Both the position numbers and the translations under genes were made by a program. A DNA stretch of 9,112 bases, taken from ZCTH02-B3 sp036563895. Its GTDB lineage: Bacteria; Bacillota; Bacilli; Paenibacillales; Paenibacillaceae. The notes under the pieces are model-generated. The model was not told where the DNA came from, ran no database searches, and saw only the letters and a program-made list of their open reading frames with translations. The stretch spans positions 1 to 9,112 of the forward strand of contig DATCLN010000078.1 of the NCBI GenBank assembly GCA_036563895.1. The letters are read 5' to 3'. Positions 5,330 through 9,112 of this stretch are shown here, one piece after another (the stretch's first letter is position 1; each line of letters begins with the position of its first letter).

Positions 5330-7237
5330 TTATTGTTCAACCGCGAGCAGATACGGGTACAGCGGCTGGCCGCCGTCCCGGATCTCCAGTTCCGCGTCCG
5401 GATACCGCTCCGCCAGCCAGTCCGCCAGGCGCCGCGTGACTTCTCCGTCCGAGCCTTCGCCGGTCAGCACGGTCACCACGTCCCCGCCGTTTTCCATCAT
5501 GCGCTCGAGCAAGCCGCGCACCGTGTCGAACAGCCCGTCGCCGGCGGAGACGATCTGTTTGCCCATGATGCCGATGTATTGCCCCTCGCGGATGTCCAGG
5601 CCGTTGATCTTCGTGTCCCGCACCGCCCGGGTGACCTGGCCGTCGACCACCCTTTCCGCCGCTTCGGCCATGCGGCGCGCGTTGACGTCCGCCGGCTCGT
5701 CCTCCAGAAACGCAAGCATCGCCGCCATGCCCTGCAGGATGCTGCGGGTGGGGATGACCGTCGCCGGCTTCCCCGCCAGCTTGGCGGCCTGCTCCGCGGC
5801 CAGGATGATGTTCGGATTGTTCGGCAGCACCATCACGTGCTCCGCCGCCAGCGATTCGATCGCCTGCAGCACGTCTTCCGTCGACGGGTTCATGGTCTGG
5901 CCGCCGGCGAGCACCACGTCGACCCCCAGGCTGCGGAACAGCTCCGCGTTGCCTTCTCCCACGCTGACGGCGACGATGCCGTAGGGCGCCATTTCGTGGG
6001 CGTGGAAATGCGGCTGCGGTGCGCCGCGTCCGGACGCGGCGACGGGCGCCGGCCGCGGGGCGTCCGGCGAAAGGATGCCGGTGGCGGCCTCCATGCCGAG
6101 GGGAGGATCGCCGGCGGCCGGATCGCCTGCGCCCCATCCGCCGGCTCCCGAACCGACGCCGACCGGCTGGCGGACTTCCGCCTCCCGGGCGGCGCTGCCG
6201 GCGGCGGAACCGGCTCCCTGCCCTTCCTGCCCGCCGATGATTCCGCGGTGCTGCTGGCGCATGTTGAGGATGTGAATGTCGGTCAGTTCGCCGTAAGCCA
6301 GGGCGAGATTGAGCACGTCTCCCGGCCTGCGGGAATGGACGTGCACCTTGACGGTGTCGCCGTCATCGATGATGATCACCGAATCGCCGTCCCGCTCCAG
6401 GGCCTGGCGGAACTCCGCCTCGGGGAACGGACCGGAAGGGCTTGTCCGGCGAATGAAAAACTCCATGTCATAGGGAAACACGATGGATTCCGTGGCGATC
6501 TGCGCCTGCACCGGAGCGTGGGCAAAGCCGCTTTCCGCCCGGCCGTCCGGGACCTCCTGCTGCGCCTGCCGGACGGATGCCGCGCGCGCTTCCGCAAGCC
6601 GCGCGTCCGCGGCGGGATCTTCCGCCTGCAGGTATTCGAGAAACCCTTCGTACAGGCACACAAGGCCCTGGCCGCCGGCGTCGACGACGCCCACCTGCTT
6701 GAGAATCGGCAGCATCTCCGGGGTGCGGGCCAGCGTTTCCGCCGCCTTCCGCCGCACCTCCCGCATCCACACGACCAAATCCTCCGTGCGCCGGGCCATC
6801 AGCGCCCCCTCGCGGGCGGCTTCCCGGGCCACGGTCAGAATCGTGCCTTCCACCGGCTTGACCACCGCTTTGTAAGCGATGTCAACACCATGCTGCAATG
6901 CGGCGGCGAACTCCGCCACGCGAATTTCGCGCAAGCCCGCCGCCGCCTTGACGAATCCGCGAAACAGCTGCGACAGGATGACGCCCGAATTGCCGCGCGC
7001 GCCCATGAGCAGGCCGCGGGAAAGAACTTCCGCCGCCTTGCCCACTTCCTCGCTCGGCTTGCGTTCCAGCTCGGCCACGCCGGCCTTCATCGTCATGTTC
7101 ATGTTCGTTCCCGTGTCGCCGTCCGGCACCGGGAATACGTTCAGCGCGTTGATGCGGTCCACATGCCGGGACAGATTGAGCGCCCCGGTCATGATCATGG
7201 CCGTCCATTCGGCGCCGCTCAAGGAACGTCTGCCCAA
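5330..7237 (-). CDS. fakA: Fatty acid kinase FakA (YloV), DhaL-type ATP-binding subunit
   Basis: 635 residues, versus about 550 in the homologues I remember. FakA phosphorylates fatty acids held by FakB. Domains: N-terminal DhaL kinase domain (about 1-200), with the Mg-ATP motif NVFPVPDGDTGTN (Asp39, Asp41), MGARGNSGVILSQ (78-90) and VDAGGQGL (185-192); middle domain (about 240-330), with KVHVHSRRPGD (His299, His301); and C-terminal DegV-like domain from about 416 (YGIVAVSVGEG, GGQTMNPSTED). Residues about 332-415 form an Ala/Gly/Pro-rich linker much longer than usual, which accounts for the extra length. The Cys expected in the family's YCTEF segment is Asp257 here (YDMEF). The start is TTG at 7237: GGGAGGG lies 9 bases upstream, and the N-terminus then aligns with YloV. 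It lies 15 bases after yloU and is followed by degV. Confidence 0.96.
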   Translation of the reverse strand: MGRRSLSGAEWTAMIMTGALNLSRHVDRINALNVFPVPDGDTGTNMNMTMKAGVAELERKPSEEVGKAAEVLSRGLLMGARGNSGVILSQLFRGFVKAAAGLREIRVAEFAAALQHGVDIAYKAVVKPVEGTILTVAREAAREGALMARRTEDLVVWMREVRRKAAETLARTPEMLPILKQVGVVDAGGQGLVCLYEGFLEYLQAEDPAADARLAEARAASVRQAQQEVPDGRAESGFAHAPVQAQIATESIVFPYDMEFFIRRTSPSGPFPEAEFRQALERDGDSVIIIDDGDTVKVHVHSRRPGDVLNLALAYGELTDIHILNMRQQHRGIIGGQEGQGAGSAAGSAAREAEVRQPVGVGSGAGGWGAGDPAAGDPPLGMEAATGILSPDAPRPAPVAASGRGAPQPHFHAHEMAPYGIVAVSVGEGNAELFRSLGVDVVLAGGQTMNPSTEDVLQAIESLAAEHVMVLPNNPNIILAAEQAAKLAGKPATVIPTRSILQGMAAMLAFLEDEPADVNARRMAEAAERVVDGQVTRAVRDTKINGLDIREGQYIGIMGKQIVSAGDGLFDTVRGLLERMMENGGDVVTVLTGEGSDGEVTRRLADWLAERYPDAELEIRDGGQPLYPYLLAVEQ

Positions 7238-7252
7238 GTGGCGATTCCCTCC

Positions 7253-7612
7253 CTAGCGTGATACGCGTACCCCTTGCACGAAAATGTTGACATAATCCAC
7301 TTTGAGGCCCGCAATTTCCTCCAGCACGTATTTGACTTTCTGCTGGATGTTGTGGGCGACCTCCGAAATCCGCACGCCGTAGCTGACAATGACGTACAGG
7401 TCCAGGTGCAGCTCGTCGCCTTCCCTGCGTATCTGGACGCCGCGGGAAAGATTTTCCCTGCCGAGCATATCCGCGATTCCGTCCCGAAGCTGGCTGCGCG
7501 ATGCCATGCCGACCAGGCCGTAGCAATCCAGCGCCGCCGATCCCGCGATGACGGCGATCACCTGATCGTCGATTTCGATTTTTCCGTATTCGTTCGACAG
7601 GAGCATCGGCAC
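7253..7612 (-). CDS. yloU: Asp23/Gls24 family envelope stress response protein YloU
   Basis: 119 residues from the chosen start. The Asp23 (DUF322) family includes membrane-associated and cytosolic proteins linked to cell-envelope stress; the exact role of YloU is unknown. Seen: the family core YGKIEIDDQVIAVIAG, then AALDCYGLVGMASRSQ, LYVIVSYGVRISEVAHNIQQ, VKYVLEEIAGLKVDYVNIFV and the C-terminal VQGVRVSR. These match B. subtilis YloU closely as I remember it. The frame is open to an ATG at 7636, but that has no Shine-Dalgarno. The GTG at 7612 follows GGGGAGTGG by 6-9 bases and gives the family's usual N-terminus; an ATG two codons further in is also possible. It is the first gene of the operon with fakA, degV and recG, and its stop codon overlaps the fakA ribosome-binding site. 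Confidence 0.93.
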   Translation of the reverse strand: MPMLLSNEYGKIEIDDQVIAVIAGSAALDCYGLVGMASRSQLRDGIADMLGRENLSRGVQIRREGDELHLDLYVIVSYGVRISEVAHNIQQKVKYVLEEIAGLKVDYVNIFVQGVRVSR

Positions 7613-7652
7613 GAAAATCCACTCCCCGGCTCCCATTTTTGGACTTTATCCC

Positions 7653-7681
7653 ATTGTACAATAAAAAAACCGGATAATGAA
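7653..7681 (-). promoter_or_regulatory. Probable promoter of the yloU-fakA-degV-recG operon
   Basis: On the minus strand, TTCATT (7681-7676), 17 bases, then TACAAT (7658-7653). The -10 is good (5 of 6) and the -35 poor (3 of 6). The start site would be near 7646, about 34 bases before the GTG at 7612. A run of seven T lies in the spacer. Confidence 0.45.
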
Positions 7682-7771
7682 GCATTGCCTGCCGGTTCGT
7701 CCGCCGGCCCGGCCCGCGGAACCGATCCCTCCCGCAGGCGGCCCGGGATGCGGCGGCGAACGTTTGCGGGA

Positions 7772-7799
7772 TTGACGTCGCATATGATAAGATGATAAA
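7772..7799 (+). promoter_or_regulatory. Probable promoter of rpmB
   Basis: TTGACG (7772-7777), 16 bases, then GATAAA (7794-7799). The -35 is near perfect and the -10 moderate. Shifting the -10 by one or two bases gives alternatives of similar quality. It lies about 33 bases before the rpmB ATG. The yloU-rpmB gap (7613-7832) otherwise shows only GC-rich sequence and the opposing yloU promoter. Confidence 0.55.
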
Positions 7800-7832
7800 G
7801 TATGTGCGGCAAGGATCGGGGAGGTGGACCAG

Positions 7833-8021
7833 ATGGCCCGCAGATGCTTCATCACGGGGAAAAAGACAAGTTTCGGCAACAACGTTTCCCACGCCAACAA
7901 CCGGACCCGCCGGACCTGGGGCGCCAACCTGCAAAAGGTGCGCATTCTCGTCAACGGCAAGCCGAAACGGGTTTACGTCAGCGCCCGCGCCCTGAAGTCC
8001 GGAAAAGTCACCCGGGTCTGA
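7833..8021 (+). CDS. rpmB: 50S ribosomal protein L28
   Basis: 62 residues, exactly the usual size, highly basic. The sequence starts MARRCFITGKKTSFGNNVSH and contains RRTWGANLQKVRI, with the C-terminal VYVSARALKSGKV, all hallmarks of L28. It is a structural component of the large ribosomal subunit. The ATG at 7833 is preceded by GGGGAGGTGG at 5 bases; the in-frame GTG at 7824 lies within that site and is rejected. A single Cys (Cys5) is present, so this is not the zinc-binding form with several cysteines. It stands alone on the plus strand between two minus-strand groups, as in related Bacilli, with its own promoter and a strong terminator. Confidence 0.98.
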   Translation: MARRCFITGKKTSFGNNVSHANNRTRRTWGANLQKVRILVNGKPKRVYVSARALKSGKVTRV

Positions 8022-8054
8022 ATTTCTTTACCATTCGCATGAACGTTCAAAAGA

Positions 8055-8086
8055 AACGACCCCGCGCCGGGGTCGTTCCGTTTTTT
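8055..8086. terminator. Strong intrinsic terminator, probably bidirectional
   Basis: AACGACCCCG (8055-8064) pairs perfectly with CGGGGTCGTT (8068-8077) across a CGC loop, then CCG and TTTTTT (8081-8086) on the plus strand, 34 bases after rpmB. On the minus strand the same stem is followed by TCTTTTG, so it can also end transcription coming from spoVM. Confidence 0.92.
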
Positions 8087-8155
8087 GTCCGGACGCCCCC
8101 GGGAACGGAAATACGGCCGGATTGAGCGCCGGCGCGGGCGCTTCCGCGGAGGGGG

Positions 8156-8236
8156 TCAGTTCCGGAAAAACGTGTTCAGAATCGCCCTGACAAAGCCGCC
8201 CAGGAATTTCGGCAATTTGATGGTGTAGAATTTCAC
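8156..8236 (-). CDS. spoVM: Stage V sporulation protein SpoVM
   Basis: A 26-residue peptide that forms an amphipathic helix, senses the convex membrane of the forespore and anchors the SpoIVA coat basement layer. Seen: KFYTIKLPKFLGGFVRAIL, nearly identical to B. subtilis SpoVM over the first 20 residues as I remember it, including Pro9. The tail NTFFRN differs from the Bacillus tail. The start is GTG at 8236, with GGGGAGGG 6 bases upstream; no ATG is available at this point in the frame. The frame stays open further upstream across rpe, but that extension is a shadow. It lies 74 bases after rpe with a possible promoter of its own, and the shared terminator with rpmB follows. This is a firm marker of an endospore former. 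Confidence 0.97.
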   Translation of the reverse strand: MKFYTIKLPKFLGGFVRAILNTFFRN

Positions 8237-8277
8237 GCCCATCCCTCCCCGGTCCGTACGCGGTTCCATTACCATCA

Positions 8278-8285
8278 TATGTATG
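8278..8285 (-). promoter_or_regulatory. Candidate SigE -10 element of spoVM
   Basis: CATACATA (read on the minus strand) is close to the SigE -10 consensus CATACAnT. It lies 41 bases before the GTG, giving a leader of about 35 bases. The -35 region (GTCTAGGA, about 14 bases upstream) keeps only GTC of the consensus. spoVM is SigE-controlled in B. subtilis, which supports the call. Confidence 0.45.
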
Positions 8286-8310
8286 CGCCCGCATAGATGT
8301 CCTAGACCGG

Positions 8311-8979
8311 TCAAGGGAATTGCGGCGACTCCGCCGCGCGCCGCAGCGCCTCGATGGCGGCCGCCCGGTCGCTCCGGGCGAAGACGGAGTTGCCGGCCAC
8401 CAGCACATTCGCGCCTGCCCGGACGACCTCGGCGGCCGTGGCCGGATTGATGCCGCCGTCCACCTCCACATGCACCTCCAGGCCGCGCCGCGCCAGCATC
8501 TCCCGGAGGGCGGCGATCTTGCCCGTCATCGCGGGGATGAACGCCTGGCCGCCAAACCCCGGATTGACCGTCATCACCAGCACCAGATCCACCGCGTCCA
8601 GCACGTATTCCACCATGGACAGCGGCGTGTGCGGGTTGAGGGCGACGCCCGCCCTGAGCCCCAGGTCGCGGATCATCTGCACCGTCCGGTGCAGATGCGG
8701 GCAGGTTTCCGCATGGACGGTGATGCGGTCGGCGCCGGCGGCCGCCAGATCGTCGAACAGGCGCTCCGGCGTGTGGACCATCAGGTGCACGTCGAAGGGC
8801 AGCCGCGTGCACTTGCGGACGGCCGCCACCACGGGCGGGCCGAAGGTCAGGTTGGGCACGAACTGCCCGTCCATGATGTCGATGTGAATCCAGTCCGCCC
8901 CGCTCCGCTCGGCGTCCCGGATTTCCTCCCCGAGCCGCGAGAAGTCCGCGGACAGGATGGAAGGCGCGATGATCGCCAT
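8311..8979 (-). CDS. rpe: Ribulose-phosphate 3-epimerase
   Basis: 222 residues from the chosen start, the usual length. It interconverts ribulose 5-phosphate and xylulose 5-phosphate in the pentose phosphate pathway, in the cytoplasm. It is a TIM barrel with the expected motifs: APSILSADF at 5-13; WIHIDIMDGQFVPN with metal ligands His32 and Asp34; DVHLMV with His65; VMTVNPGFGGQ; VEVDGGI with the catalytic Asp174; and the phosphate-binding end NVLVAGNSVF. The ATG at 8979 follows CGGAGG at about 8 bases; the ATG 30 bases upstream lies within rsgA and is rejected. Only 2 bases separate it from the rsgA stop, so the two are translationally coupled. Confidence 0.98.
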   Translation of the reverse strand: MAIIAPSILSADFSRLGEEIRDAERSGADWIHIDIMDGQFVPNLTFGPPVVAAVRKCTRLPFDVHLMVHTPERLFDDLAAAGADRITVHAETCPHLHRTVQMIRDLGLRAGVALNPHTPLSMVEYVLDAVDLVLVMTVNPGFGGQAFIPAMTGKIAALREMLARRGLEVHVEVDGGINPATAAEVVRAGANVLVAGNSVFARSDRAAAIEALRRAAESPQFP

Positions 8980-8981
8980 CG

Positions 8982-9112
8982 TCAATACCTCCGTCGGGAT
9001 TCTTTCCATTCCGCGAGAAATTCCGCGTAATGCCGGTAGCGGCTTTCCGCCACTTCGCCGCGTTCCACGGCCGCGCGCACGGCGCAGTCCGGTTCGGACA
9101 GGTGGGTGCAGC
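8982..9112 (-). CDS. rsgA: Small ribosomal subunit biogenesis GTPase RsgA, C-terminal end only
   Basis: The gene enters from the right edge, and only its last 42 codons and stop are in the window. RsgA is a circularly permuted GTPase that assists late 30S assembly. The visible part carries the last zinc ligands of its C-terminal zinc-binding domain, CTHLSEPDCAV, and the following helix ERGEVAESRYRHYAEFLAEW, which match the family (CTH-x2-EPxCAV, then RY-x2-Y). The G motifs lie outside the window. The rsgA-rpe order is conserved in Bacilli, and the 2-base gap to rpe supports one transcript. Confidence 0.92.
   Translation of the reverse strand, partial: CTHLSEPDCAVRAAVERGEVAESRYRHYAEFLAEWKESRRRY

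Noticed and set aside
5318..7261. A 647-codon open frame on the plus strand opposite fakA
   Set aside because: It is antisense to FakA, with Arg/His/Gly-rich composition and no recognisable motif; it arises from the third-position G/C bias of fakA.
7613..7636. ATG at 7636 as the start of yloU
   Set aside because: It has no Shine-Dalgarno and adds eight residues absent from the family; the GTG at 7612 has a good site.
7661..7695. Hairpin AACCGG/CCGGTT followed by seven T on the minus strand, upstream of yloU
   Set aside because: It has a 6-bp stem with a loop of about 18 bases and no gene upstream on that strand for it to terminate; it overlaps the likely yloU promoter instead.
8156..8812. 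A 218-codon minus-strand frame overlapping rpe
   Set aside because: Only its last 26 codons (spoVM) are real; the rest is an out-of-frame reading of rpe.

Overview
This window looks like chromosomal core DNA from a GC-rich, spore-forming Firmicute, most probably of the Paenibacillaceae (Thermobacillus/Cohnella/Paenibacillus-like). The evidence is the gene order rsgA-rpe-spoVM / rpmB / yloU-fakA-degV-recG, the 26-residue sporulation peptide SpoVM, Shine-Dalgarno sites of the AGGAGG type, and the strong G/C bias at third codon positions. The genus is an inference. Nothing in the window looks like a phage, plasmid, insertion sequence or CRISPR array.

Layout. Positions 1-1642 hold two divergent DNA-damage genes: the N-terminal half of a UvrX/YqjW-type Y-family DNA polymerase (minus strand, running off the left edge), with a perfect LexA half-site palindrome inside its promoter, and an SRAP/YedK-HMCES protein (plus strand). 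They are separated by a 326-base spacer with a very GC-rich hairpin repeat. At 1689-1979 is a small minus-strand gene, tentatively SpoVIF-like, with a candidate sporulation promoter. Positions 2091-2185 carry a low-GC element with three related inverted/direct copies. Part of it forms a good intrinsic terminator for the recG operon.

From 7636 down to 2246 is a minus-strand operon: yloU (Asp23 family), fakA (fatty acid kinase), degV (FakB-type fatty-acid-binding protein) and recG. FakA and a DegV/FakB protein would together phosphorylate exogenous fatty acids. FakA carries an unusually long low-complexity linker. Between degV and recG lies a degenerate array of seven exact-length 23-bp units that starts inside the last codons of degV.

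rpmB (ribosomal protein L28) is on the plus strand, divergent from yloU. It ends at a strong, probably bidirectional terminator shared with the minus-strand group rsgA (C-terminal end only), rpe and spoVM. Compared with the Bacillus subtilis order as I remember it, thiN is absent between rpe and spoVM, degV sits where sdaAB-sdaAA are, and fapR is not next to recG.

Most of the window is ordinary housekeeping. I see no complete new multi-gene system. The items most worth a second look are the 23-bp array, the three-copy element after recG, the enlarged FakA linker, and the SOS-box-controlled polymerase divergent from SRAP.
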